Part shown: piece by piece, positions 36,843 to 45,065 of the stretch
Position numbering within the stretch: the stretch's first letter is position 1
How the letters are laid out: each line of letters starts with the position of its first letter
Origin: Pseudeuparius sepicola
Lineage: Eukaryota; Arthropoda; Insecta; Coleoptera; Anthribidae
Direction: 5' to 3'
Length of the DNA: 64,000 nt
Assembly: GCA_963920635.1 (NCBI GenBank)
Contig: OY987300.1
Span: forward strand, 59,107,415-59,171,414
Notes under the pieces: model-generated
The model's database searches: none
The model's input: only the letters and a program-made list of their open reading frames with translations
Told to the model about the DNA's origin: nothing
Position numbers and translations under genes: made by a program

Positions 36843-37190
36843 TTACTTTACACCGCTCTTTTGTTTATCCAATTTCAGTTGTTCTTTAATCACATCCTGC
36901 TCTTGTGTTATTTTCTCTATGGCAGTTTGCAAAGCAACAGTATTTAATTCTAACAACTCTTTAAAATCCTGTATTTGCTGGGAAACGTTATTTTTAAAGT
37001 CGTTTACTGACCGTAATAAAAAGTTATGACGCTCATCTAATATATTTCTAAGCTTTTCGTTATCTTTATTATATTGAAATGAAATAGCTGAAGCATCGCT
37101 ATTCAATTTTTGGTTTTGGGACAAAGGAGAGTGCACAATGCCGCTAGCCTTTTTGTATTTCGACGAGCGTCCGAACTTGTTAAGAGTCAT
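36843..37190 (-). CDS. small coiled-coil Polinton protein
   Basis: A 115-residue ORF starting MTLNKFGRSSKYKKASG, an N-terminal motif I recall from Polinton accessory proteins. Residues 50-110 are charged and Leu/Ile heptad-rich (LRNILDERHNFLLRSVNDF, VALQTAIEKITQEQDVIKEQ), predicted to form a coiled coil. It is spaced 33 bp from integrase and 36 bp from the DUF8207 gene on the same strand. Function unknown; possibly a structural or fibre-like oligomer. Confidence 0.65.
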   Translation of the reverse strand: MTLNKFGRSSKYKKASGIVHSPLSQNQKLNSDASAISFQYNKDNEKLRNILDERHNFLLRSVNDFKNNVSQQIQDFKELLELNTVALQTAIEKITQEQDVIKEQLKLDKQKSGVK

Positions 37191-37226
37191 TTTGTAACTA
37201 ACTGTATATTGACAGTAATTATACTT

Positions 37227-38150
37227 CTAGTAAATAACTTTAGCTTCCTTTAATTCATTTAAGATGGCTGCGATTTCGTTGTCGTGAGAAGTGTTTCCGG
37301 CATCTTTAGAAGCTACAAGTAACTTCAACCTATCTACTAATTCATTGACATTATCCCAGTATACGTACTCTATGGGTTTTGTGTTATAAGTAAGCTGCAT
37401 ACCTGTACCTTGCGCATCTTGAGTTTTACTTTTTATTAGAGGTCTAATGATATTAAGGTATTTGGTCTTGTGAGAACCCCTCAATTTACCATTCGATGTA
37501 AGGTGAACACCAGTTAACATTAAAATTTTCTTGTAATTTAACAAATCCGCCTGACTGTATTCTGGATATTCATAGAAAATGAGTTGGTAAAGTCCGTCGG
37601 TGCTCTTGAAAGGAGTGTTATCGATTATTATATCTCCCGTGTCTTTATCAAAATCGATATGTTTATTTCCTAAGGTCCATGTGTAGGTACTGCGATCAAG
37701 TTTAGGACCATAAGTATTATCAATATCAGCAGATTTTGAGATGAAATTTTGAATGTATGGTAAGGCCGTTTCAGGATAACCATAATCTGCGTCATCTTCA
37801 ACATCATCATCGTATTCAGTTACTTGAGATGATTCTAAGACCGTTGTAGGTAATGTATTTTCTCCCGATATTTCAGACGGTAACTTTTTACTTGGCGTAC
37901 TAGTAAATAATTCTATCTTAGGTTTTATCCGAATTGCAGTTTGTTGCTTTGATCCTACCTTAACTTTCATATTATTTTTTATTTCGCTTAGAGAATCTTT
38001 TACGGGCTTGAATATCTTATCTAAAGTCTCATCCATCTCAGATTTACCCGTTTTTAACGCAGCATATTTTCTTCTAATAGATCTAGTTAGCTCTTTAATT
38101 TTTTTAGCACGCTGTGCTCTCTGAATTTGTTCTTGTGATGTCAAGGGCAT
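37227..38150 (-). CDS. DUF8207-type Polinton protein
   Basis: A 307-residue ORF. The N-terminus is basic and helical (RAQRAKKIKELTRSIRRKYA). An acidic linker follows (YDDDVEDDADYGYP). Residues about 147-220 match the pattern I associate with DUF8207: YGPKLDRSTYTWTLGNKHID, then DGLYQLIFYEYP and LLNYKKILMLTGVHLTSNGK. Such proteins are widespread in Polintons and have no settled function. It lies directly downstream of the ATPase on the same strand. Confidence 0.85.
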   Translation of the reverse strand: MPLTSQEQIQRAQRAKKIKELTRSIRRKYAALKTGKSEMDETLDKIFKPVKDSLSEIKNNMKVKVGSKQQTAIRIKPKIELFTSTPSKKLPSEISGENTLPTTVLESSQVTEYDDDVEDDADYGYPETALPYIQNFISKSADIDNTYGPKLDRSTYTWTLGNKHIDFDKDTGDIIIDNTPFKSTDGLYQLIFYEYPEYSQADLLNYKKILMLTGVHLTSNGKLRGSHKTKYLNIIRPLIKSKTQDAQGTGMQLTYNTKPIEYVYWDNVNELVDRLKLLVASKDAGNTSHDNEIAAILNELKEAKVIY

Positions 38151-38178
38151 GTTGGCTACTAATAAAGATACCGAGTCA

Positions 38179-38868
38179 CTAGAGTTTTATATAGCTATCA
38201 AATCCTTTTCTGTATCGCCCATTATCTAAACTAAAGTCTTTGGCTATCACTAATGTTCCAAAAACACTACCATTCCAACAAAATGAGCAAAGGTTTTTAA
38301 ACTGCTCGTAGGTGATATCTGGTGACACATGTTCATCATAGACATGCTTCAGATTAACGTCATCCTGTTTGAACAGAATAATCATGTTACAATTGTCTCG
38401 TATTAATTGCTTAGGAATTTTAGAATATGTCTGACAAAGATAGACAACATCTATAGATTTATGACGTCCCATTGAATAAAATTCTCTAATTTTATCTTGT
38501 TTATCGCAAGCCACGTCATCAAATATGAAAACCGAATTTTCTCTAGCCTCTGATGGACCAATTACATCATCGTTTGAGTTAAAGGGAAAATATCCAACGC
38601 CACTAACTTGTTTAAGCACGTCTTGCAATAACTGATACTTGGGTTGGTACAGTGACTTACTGTACAAGTAAATATTCTCGAATTTTAGTCCGTTTTCATT
38701 AAATATTAAACTAAGTAAAGCGTTGGTTTTTCCACATCCGCTAGGTCCACAAAAAATTGCCCTAAATGAGTTTGGAAACAGTACACCGTGTTTAGATTTA
38801 GCACTACTTTCTTGCACAATATCTAGGTTTTCTACTGGAAGTGAAACTGTCTGCTGATGGATTTGCAT
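38179..38868 (-). CDS. ATPase: DNA-packaging ATPase (FtsK/HerA-like)
   Basis: A 229-residue P-loop ATPase expected to pump DNA into Polinton capsids. Walker A GPSGCGKT is at 41-48 and Walker B VFIFDD at 113-118, followed by a conserved region with YLCQTYSKIPKQLIRDN that resembles the family sensor segment. The Met used here is internal to a longer frame. Upstream at 39082-38939 are two C2H2 fingers that are in frame with the ATPase in the + strand duplicate but out of frame here because of one extra A. The shorter protein still contains the whole ATPase domain, so activity may survive without the fingers. Confidence 0.92.
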   Translation of the reverse strand: MQIHQQTVSLPVENLDIVQESSAKSKHGVLFPNSFRAIFCGPSGCGKTNALLSLIFNENGLKFENIYLYSKSLYQPKYQLLQDVLKQVSGVGYFPFNSNDDVIGPSEARENSVFIFDDVACDKQDKIREFYSMGRHKSIDVVYLCQTYSKIPKQLIRDNCNMIILFKQDDVNLKHVYDEHVSPDITYEQFKNLCSFCWNGSVFGTLVIAKDFSLDNGRYRKGFDSYIKL

Positions 38869-39441
38869 CGCGTCTTTCGAATCGTTGTATCCAACGACCT
38901 CGCTAACAACTAAGTCGTTTTGAAGTTGGTGGATTCTTTTATGAGTTTTTTAAGTTATCTTTTCTCGAAAACGTTTTACTACAGAATTCACACATAAAAA
39001 TAATAGTTCTGTGAATATTCTTGTGTCTTGTAAAACTATCCGATCTACAAAATGTTGTACCGCAAATATCACACATATACATCACGTAGGTGGGGAATAA
39101 AACACTGACAATTATACTTAATTTTATCTTTATTATATACTAACACATTGTTACAATACATTCATACTATATTTTTAATTTGCCTTTGGATCATTTGCCT
39201 TCGGATCACTTGCCTTCGGATCATTTGCCTTTGCCTTCCGATCATTTGCCTTTGCCTTCGGATCATTTGCCTTTGCCTTCCGATCATTTGCCTTTGCCTT
39301 TGGATCATTTGCCTTTGCCTTCGAATCATTTGCCTTCCGATCATTTGCCTTTGCCTTTGAATCATTTGCCTTTGCCTTTAGATCATTTGCCTTTGGAGTG
39401 CTCCAAATTTTCAGTTCCATATCTCCCATCTCTCTCTTTGT
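38534..39441 (-). repeat. 908-bp inverted duplication, right arm
   Basis: Reverse-complement partner of 34264-35171. This arm lies in the gene module and reads into the complete ATPase on one side. Beyond 39441 the sequence enters the membrane protein gene, whereas the other arm continues into the GC-rich 80-bp block. Confidence 0.9.
38939..39082 (-). pseudogene. frameshifted C2H2 zinc-finger extension of the ATPase
   Basis: The sequence encodes MYMCDICGTTFCRSDSFTRH and a second finger CEFCSKTFSRKDNLK, identical to the fingers in the + strand repeats. The A run at 38946-38951 has six A where the repeats have five, shifting the frame before the link to the ATPase. The shift could be a real mutation or a homopolymer sequencing error. 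Confidence 0.8.
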
Positions 39442-39839
39442 GTAAGTACTATTTTAATCATGAGTTTTGTTACTAACAGCGATGAGCACACCGTAATGTA
39501 ATAAACCAGAGGAACAAGAGTAATTTCCATATTATATTCCTTTTGTTCGGGGGTTAATTTAGGTGCAGTCGGGGTACTTTTTGTAGTATTTGTAACTTCA
39601 GAAATTTTCCTCCATCTAGTTTCACCAATCGTATGGTTTTTAAATTTAAAATGAAATTTAAATTGCGTTGAATTTTTCGGAAGGATAGCCATTGAAATTG
39701 CACTTCCAATAGAAATAAATGGTGAGCATTTATCATTGCTTCCACAAACAGAGATGTTAGTCTGATTTAGCTCATTGTGAATATAGAACACATTATTAAT
39801 TATTGCTAGCAATGTAATGTGACCCGCTCTCAATAACAT
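39411..39839 (-). CDS. putative type I membrane glycoprotein next to the capsid gene
   Basis: A 142-residue ORF. A hydrophobic N-terminus (ITLLAIINNVFYI, about 8-20) resembles a signal peptide. The predicted ectodomain has two Cys (32, 38) and five N-glycosylation sequons: N25QT, N28IS, N56ST, N68HT and N84TT. A Thr/Pro-rich stalk (TKSTPTAPKLTP) precedes a membrane segment at about 107-131 (ITLVPLVYYITVCSSLLV). The last nine residues come from the inverted-repeat arm, so the C-terminal tail may have been replaced. Product and role are inferred from topology only. Confidence 0.6.
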   Translation of the reverse strand: MLLRAGHITLLAIINNVFYIHNELNQTNISVCGSNDKCSPFISIGSAISMAILPKNSTQFKFHFKFKNHTIGETRWRKISEVTNTTKSTPTAPKLTPEQKEYNMEITLVPLVYYITVCSSLLVTKLMIKIVLTQRERWEIWN

Positions 39840-39878
39840 CTTGGACAGGACTGTTGGATTTGACTAATTGTTCTTAAT

Positions 39879-41096
39879 TTACATTACATCTCTCACAATT
39901 TCACTTAGTGGTAAATACTCCATAGTACAATCATGTATAATTGTGCAGTAGGCTCGAGTTTTGGCTGGAAATCCTTTATTGCTTTCTATGTCTAACTTAA
40001 CGTCAACAGTGTTTATTTTTATAGACTCATTTCTTCGAGAACAATCGATAACAAACAGAGGTACATACGATTTATATTCCGTATAGCCAAGTAGGGGTCG
40101 TCTATCTTTATTCATATAACTCGAATAAAAATCCACGTAATTGTGATAGGCTTCCTGAACATTATTTTTATCAAAATCTAACCTTAGACGTTCAAAAGGA
40201 AAGCATTCGCCGTTTAAAATTAATCTCACATCGGTTATATTTATGTGATCAAATTCTGCAGTACTGGATTTAGGATTGTCATTGCGGTCAGTCTGGAATG
40301 CCACGATGACGTATCGAGGAGAGGTTAATGCACTTGATGACTTTACAGACCATATCTCCCTTTGAGCACCGGTAGTAAGAGCTGGCAATTCATGAAGTTC
40401 CCATTTGCGAAAGGCAAATATAATTGGACGATCAATTTTCATGGCCTGAAGAAGGTTAAGTCTAATTAAATCGTTCGGTTGTATATGCTTAACTTTTAAT
40501 TCTATATCGGAAATTGATATTTCACAAGAATCGTTTGCAGTAGGTAGCAATAAAGCGTTGTTATCATTTCGAGCTCGTATCAATCTCACAGTTTGTTTAC
40601 CACAAACAGCCAACTGATAATCATTGAACATCCCAAACAAATGATTCAAGGGGATTCTGGAAATAAATGAGCTATCGGTGCTTGCATTAAAATGTTTATT
40701 AACTCCAGCCCAACCGGCTGTCGCCATGCACTTTTCTTCATTAGGAGAATAACACAAGTATGATCTAATTGTGCTCACAATTCCAGGATTTCGCACTGTT
40801 TCTATTTCTTTGCCATTTAGCTCGTAGGAAACAGAGTCAAAGAAAAATGCAGGTGCATTGTTAACAAAGTTACAGTCCCCTTGCATGTCGGTTAATTTTC
40901 CTTTAACATAAATCACAGCATCATACATCAACAGCCATGCGTCTCCCTGATTGACAGTTATTTCCACAATATCGTTGTTTCGAAAAGATTTTACAAATGG
41001 GTAGTAGGTACGTTTTTCCAGGCGTTGAATAGATTCATCATAGTTTGGACTGCGATGCACATTGAACACCTGAGGAGTTAACGACATTCTGACCAA
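39879..41096 (-). CDS. MCP: Polinton major capsid protein (double jelly-roll)
   Basis: A 405-residue ORF with the features I associate with insect Polinton hexon-like capsid proteins. It begins with a short N-terminus, then VNQGDAWLLMYDAVIYVKG, FFFDSVSYELNGKEIETVRN and PGIVSTIRSYLCYS. The second jelly roll includes ITDVRLILNGECFPFERLRL and NYVDFYSSYMNKDRRPLL. It would assemble the capsid shell as trimers; this is known for the family and not tested here. The gene overlaps the small basic protein gene by 59 bp, and the putative glycoprotein follows 39 bp downstream. The frame is intact. Confidence 0.93.
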   Translation of the reverse strand: MVRMSLTPQVFNVHRSPNYDESIQRLEKRTYYPFVKSFRNNDIVEITVNQGDAWLLMYDAVIYVKGKLTDMQGDCNFVNNAPAFFFDSVSYELNGKEIETVRNPGIVSTIRSYLCYSPNEEKCMATAGWAGVNKHFNASTDSSFISRIPLNHLFGMFNDYQLAVCGKQTVRLIRARNDNNALLLPTANDSCEISISDIELKVKHIQPNDLIRLNLLQAMKIDRPIIFAFRKWELHELPALTTGAQREIWSVKSSSALTSPRYVIVAFQTDRNDNPKSSTAEFDHINITDVRLILNGECFPFERLRLDFDKNNVQEAYHNYVDFYSSYMNKDRRPLLGYTEYKSYVPLFVIDCSRRNESIKINTVDVKLDIESNKGFPAKTRAYCTIIHDCTMEYLPLSEIVRDVM

Positions 41097-41274
41097 TTGA
41101 TTTTAAAAACTGAAGATTTTCGAAAGTAAGTACACGGTTGCGACCAGCACCTTTCAAAATTGACGACTTTTTAGAATGATCTGCACGCTTCGACGATTTC
41201 TTCGTTAATGACTTTTTACAGAGAAATGACTGCAATTTATAAGGCTTATATGCGTCCCCAAAAATCAAAACCAT
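41038..41274 (-). CDS. small basic capsid-associated protein
   Basis: A 78-residue ORF between the two capsid genes, overlapping the start of the major capsid gene. Residues 18-45 are Lys/Ser/Arg-rich (CKKSLTKKSSKRADHSKKSS). It then has LTFENLQFLKSIGQNVV, a C-terminal motif I recall in short proteins encoded at this position in Polintons. The position and motif support a real gene. A capsid or DNA-binding role is inference. Confidence 0.7.
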   Translation of the reverse strand: MVLIFGDAYKPYKLQSFLCKKSLTKKSSKRADHSKKSSILKGAGRNRVLTFENLQFLKSIGQNVVNSSGVQCASQSKL

Positions 41275-41276
41275 TT

Positions 41277-41999
41277 TTAATGAGTTAAACGTTTCAATTC
41301 TAATCTCACAATTATTTCCTCGCCTCTAAAATTTACCGGTCTGAAGTTCTGATCGAGAATGTTTAATGTTATGTTATAGATCTCTCGCTTTGTCACTGGT
41401 ATATATAGCAAATTTTTTGGCGTTTCGTCTATAGCATATCCAGGATCATCAACAATAGCAAATTCATAAATGGTATGTGTTGGTTGATTTTTATAGTATG
41501 CTCCAGATGTTATGTTAGAATCTATGTGTATCGTTCTAACTTTCACTATATTCACAGGCAAATCGGAGATGTGTAATTTGTTCGATTCTAACAAACGCTC
41601 GGAGAATCCCAGCAGTTTTCCAATAGAACCTTCTTTTCGGAAATCGATAGCGAAATTTTCACTAAAAATTTCACACTTTAAGGTGCTGTTATTAGGTTTT
41701 AATATAATTCTATCTTTTTCGACAAAGTTTTTTCCAAATTTAATTTTTAAACTGTTATTTATACACTCTTCTATTGCTCCTATTTCATACGATCCTGTAG
41801 GAATTTGTATAGTTATGTATCCCTTTTTACCAACAAGATATAGCTTGTCTTCTTCACTCTCGATATTCGGCACGCTGTTGTACGAATGAAATCCCAACAA
41901 TGCTAAGCCATACTCATAATCCTCATCTAAATATATAGGACTGGTAAAGTCAATAGACAGCGTTGAACTAAATCCATGTAAGGTGAAAAGCATAGACAT
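41277..41999 (-). CDS. mCP: Polinton minor capsid (penton-like) protein
   Basis: A 240-residue ORF with the single jelly-roll pattern of Polinton minor capsid proteins: DEDYEYGLALLGFHSYNSVP near the N-terminus, then a GSYEIGAIEECINNSLK segment, LLGFSERLLESNKLHISDLP and a C-terminal beta strand pair (NFRGEEIIVRLELKRL). Penton-like proteins occupy the capsid vertices. It lies two bases upstream of the small basic gene, with protease and PLA2-like genes before it, the usual morphogenesis cluster. Confidence 0.92.
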   Translation of the reverse strand: MSMLFTLHGFSSTLSIDFTSPIYLDEDYEYGLALLGFHSYNSVPNIESEEDKLYLVGKKGYITIQIPTGSYEIGAIEECINNSLKIKFGKNFVEKDRIILKPNNSTLKCEIFSENFAIDFRKEGSIGKLLGFSERLLESNKLHISDLPVNIVKVRTIHIDSNITSGAYYKNQPTHTIYEFAIVDDPGYAIDETPKNLLYIPVTKREIYNITLNILDQNFRPVNFRGEEIIVRLELKRLTH

Positions 42000-42011
42000 C
42001 GTCTTCTCGTC

Positions 42012-42377
42012 TTAACTGTCACCTTTATACAGAAACTCGAGACACAAATGCCCGCAATTTATTTCATCAAAATTCTGATAAGAATCGTTATTATATATTA
42101 TTTTTACGTTCTTCCCCAAATACTGAACCAATTCTTTGGGCGGTTTCAAATTACCAAAACTGTCAAAGTACTTGACGATATTTCCTCTTTTCTGATAGGC
42201 TACCCAGTGAGTTCCCGGATTTCGCTGAACATCCAAATTTAAAATGACCGACTCGTTTTTTCTCACCTTTTTAGGTAGCGTGTCTCTCATAAATACGCCT
42301 TTAAAAAATGGTATGTTAAGCTTTGCCGCGAACTTTATTAAATCTCTATCTGTTAAAGGTCTGTTGGGTAGCCTCAA
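42012..42377 (-). CDS. PRO: adenain-like cysteine protease
   Basis: A 121-residue ORF with the catalytic arrangement of adenovirus-type maturation proteases: His57 (NPGTHWVAY), Asp72 (YFDSFGN), Gln101 and Cys108 (YQNFDEINCGH). The Gln-to-Cys spacing of seven matches adenain. It would cleave capsid precursors. The start overlaps the stop of the PLA2-like gene by four bases (ATGA), indicating co-expression. It is shorter than adenain but near the usual length for Polinton proteases. Confidence 0.92.
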   Translation of the reverse strand: MRLPNRPLTDRDLIKFAAKLNIPFFKGVFMRDTLPKKVRKNESVILNLDVQRNPGTHWVAYQKRGNIVKYFDSFGNLKPPKELVQYLGKNVKIIYNNDSYQNFDEINCGHLCLEFLYKGDS

Positions 42378-43150
42378 TGAGAGTTTTTTTTCAAAAATAG
42401 TCCGAATCCTCCGCGTTTATTTCTTCTTAAATAAAGACCCGAACCTTTTTTGCCAACAGGTTCCATCGACTGTTTCGTCACACTCTTTTTAGCATTATTT
42501 ACATCCAAAATGGTTTTAGCTACAGCACTTGCTCCACCTGCCAAAGAACCCAATGCCCCTAGAGCTCCTAGAATAGGAATAAGAGGAAGAAATCCGCCAG
42601 TTTTGCTTTCGAATGGAATCAACCTCGGTATCCTCAAATTCTTTTTTCCAATCTTTTTAACAATCATACGGGCAGCTCTTACAGCAGCCAATGACGATTT
42701 TTTCAAATTCTGAGTGTTATTCAAGTCCTTAGGAGTAAAAGATTTTCTGAGATTTTTTTCCACTTTTTTTACGATGTCCCTTCTAAAAGAAATCGGTCGT
42801 CGTTTTTTAACTCCCATACCCAATTTTCTTTTTACTTTCATGGCAGTTGTTACAAGCCAAGAAGCAGCCTTCTCACTAAATTTAGCGTCTTTGGATTTTA
42901 CTCGATCCCAAGCACGATTTTCCAATTCTAAATCAGCCTTGTGTCGATCTTCTAATAACTTGCTGTTTGAATACAAAATATCGTGGGTCCTACACGCTGC
43001 GTCCAATTTATTTATACCAGAATCTCCTCTCGTCAGACGTTTCTCTAACTTAGTTCCAGGCCCACAAAACTGATATTTAGGAAGGTGCAATTCAACTGGT
43101 AATTTGTCGATTAAGGAATTTAGTAAACCTTCCCCGTGAACTGACAACAT
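42374..43150 (-). CDS. PLA2-domain and core/membrane-active Polinton protein
   Basis: A 258-residue ORF. Residues 27-60 carry a parvovirus-like phospholipase A2 core: Ca-binding loop YQFCGPGTKL and catalytic LDAACRTHDILY with His56 and Asp57. The middle is strongly basic (MKVKRKLGMGVKKRRP). The C-terminal part has a Gly/Ala-rich hydrophobic stretch (LIPILGALGALGSLAGGASA), then GSGLYLRRNKRGGFGLFLKK, repeated GLYL-like motifs that recall adenoviral core or pVI-like proteins. A lipase/core role is known for related proteins. It is the first gene of the minus-strand module, about 110 bp inside the right terminal repeat. Confidence 0.88.
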   Translation of the reverse strand: MLSVHGEGLLNSLIDKLPVELHLPKYQFCGPGTKLEKRLTRGDSGINKLDAACRTHDILYSNSKLLEDRHKADLELENRAWDRVKSKDAKFSEKAASWLVTTAMKVKRKLGMGVKKRRPISFRRDIVKKVEKNLRKSFTPKDLNNTQNLKKSSLAAVRAARMIVKKIGKKNLRIPRLIPFESKTGGFLPLIPILGALGALGSLAGGASAVAKTILDVNNAKKSVTKQSMEPVGKKGSGLYLRRNKRGGFGLFLKKNSH

Positions 43151-43258
43151 CCCACTGATTCACAATACACATAAACTTATAAAATAAGGTCACCCGAAAC
43201 AGGACGTTAAATCAAGGAAAAAATATTCTAACCGCGGCGTTTATACCTGCCAACCGAA

Positions 43259-43365
43259 CCCCGAAAGCCCTATGCGGATCCTGGCTCAGGCTCAAAACCC
43301 TTATGCGGAAGCTGGCTCACATATGGCGGCCATCTTTGAGCCAGGATCCGCTTTACTTAACTACT
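43259..43365 (-). repeat. Polinton right terminal inverted repeat
   Basis: Reverse complement of 27469-27575, ending at ...TTAACTACT just before the target duplication GAGGAG (43366-43371). The internal 15-bp inverted pair is conserved here too. Confidence 0.95.
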
Positions 43366-44159
43366 GAGGAGGCAGGCTGCGCACAAATTGGAACCCCAAT
43401 TTTTGTAATGTTAGTCCCAAAAGCTAACCTGGCTCAAATTATTTCTAACTTAGCCAGAAACACCACAAGAATTTACCATTTTGTAAGCATTATGTGTAAT
43501 TTTGGATATACAACATTTCTTCTAAAATATAGGTATATAGGTACTCTATAGGTCATCAAACAAATTATTCCTATAATTTTATTATGTTGGAATTATTGAC
43601 GAGTCTGTTTATTGTCTAGCGAACTTGCGAGCGAGACAATAATATGACGACTGTCTGACATACAACACAGTTCAAAATTACGTGTAAAATTTAACTAAAA
43701 GTTAACCATACGTCAGCAACACGTCAAAGGTAAATAACCACATTCTCTAGCAACTCCACGTATAATGGTAAGTTTCCAGATTTATACACCCCCTTCCCCA
43801 CTAAAAAATATATACGTCAAGCGCAAAAAATCATATAAACCATATTATCTGAAGATTTTATTTCAAGTTAGACTCAAAACAATCGAATTCATACTGGTAT
43901 GAAATGAATAAATATAGAAACGAAATAAATCTGAGTTTCTTCCGGATGGATCCTGCGTCAGCGAAACTTCTCGTTCCAAGCTTTCGTTCTCGATTGCACA
44001 GGACATCCTCAGGGTGCGACGATCACATTAAGACTGATTGTTCTATTACCTGTGTTGGTATTTATAGGAAAACGGAAATGGAGGGAACAAGCGAAAATGC
44101 GGGAAAATGAATGTTATGATATCAAGGTTATTGGTTTTGCCGCGCCAACAACTATGTAA

Positions 44160-44443
44160 AAATGAACCATGATTACGATTTAGATTATTAGGATGTTTAA
44201 GGATTTCAATGGATTCGAGGATTTTTCTTTAAATGAGATGGGCCGATTTTGATTGTATCACTAAGCAAGACTTGGTGCCCCGTGTCCAGATAATGTTCGG
44301 CAAGTTCAGAATGGCCCGGTTGACGCAACCGTATACAACGTTCATGTTCTTTAACACGCGTTGATACAGTACGTCCCCTTTCTCCAATATACACTTATCC
44401 AAATGAGCATGGCGCACGATATACATCACTCGTACTCAATGGT
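44160..44443 (-). pseudogene. Penelope-like GIY-YIG endonuclease remnant (minus copy)
   Basis: The reading MYIGERGRTVSTRVKEHERC followed by LRQPGHSELAEHYLDTGHQV matches the GIY-YIG endonuclease domain of Penelope-like retroelements (VYR...MYIG...R...EH). The upstream DVYRAPC holds the first motif. In-frame stops show that it is dead. Confidence 0.8.
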
Positions 44444-44532
44444 ATAATATCCTTAATCAGTCGGTAATATAAACAAGATTTTCCACGCTCCCTAAATTAT
44501 CCCTATATTACCGACCACTTAAGGATATTATA

Positions 44533-44830
44533 CCATTGAGTACGAGTGGTGTATATCGTGTGCCATGCCCATGTGGACAAATGTATATTGAATAAAAGGG
44601 AAGTACTGTATCAACGCGTGTTAAAGAACATGCACTTTGTATAGGGTTGCGTCAACCGGGCCTTTCTGCACTTGCCGAACATTATCTGGACACGGGGCAC
44701 CAAGTCTTGCTTACTGATACTACGATCCTATCAAAATCGGCCCATCACATTCAAATAAAAATCCTTGAAGCCATTGAAATCCTTAAACATCCTAATAATC
44801 TAAACCGTGGCCAGGGTTTATTTTTACATA
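44533..44830 (+). pseudogene. Penelope-like GIY-YIG endonuclease remnant (plus copy)
   Basis: GVYRVPCPCGQMYIE gives both halves of the GIY-YIG motif, with the final Gly lost to Glu and then a stop. STRVKEH, LRQPGLSALAEHYLDTGHQV and EAIEILKHPNNLNRGQGL follow as in the family. Confidence 0.82.
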
Positions 44831-45065
44831 GTTGTTGGGGCGCGTTTTTCACAAATACGTGGCAAAACAATCGCCTTAATATCATAACATTAAATTTCCA
44901 GCATTTTCGCCTGTTCTCTCCATTTCCGTTTTCCTATATAAATGCCACATGATCAGTCACAGTGTGATCGTCGCGCCCTGAGGATGTCCCGTGCAATCCA
45001 GGACGAAAGCTTGGAACGAGAACATTCTCTGACCCAGGATCCATCCGGAAGAAACTCAGATTCAT

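Larger units (their letters stand above)
27469..43365. mobile_element. Polinton/Maverick element inside the pb homeobox intron
   Basis: A 15,897-bp element bounded by 107-bp inverted repeats starting AGTAGTTAAGTAAAGC and by the 6-bp duplication GAGGAG (27463-27468 and 43366-43371). AGT ends, 6-bp target duplications and the gene set (retroviral-type integrase, FtsK/HerA-like ATPase, adenain-type protease, double jelly-roll major capsid, minor capsid, PLA2-like protein, DUF8207 protein) are hallmarks of Polintons. All these ORFs are open. The protein-primed DNA polymerase B, normally more than 1000 residues, is absent. Tandem and inverted duplications occupy 32.8-35.2 kb. The structural genes are antisense to pb. 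Confidence 0.97.
43930..45065. mobile_element. two Penelope-like remnants in head-to-head inverted orientation
   Basis: The two halves (43930-~44445 and ~44525-45065) are inverted copies. Outer blocks pair (AGTTTCTTCCGGATGGATCC with GGATCCATCCGGAAGAAACT) and so do inner blocks (CTCGTACTCAATGG with CCATTGAGTACGAG). The 80-bp centre has CGGTAATATA and its complement. Both halves keep GIY-YIG coding remnants and no reverse transcriptase. Confidence 0.82.
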
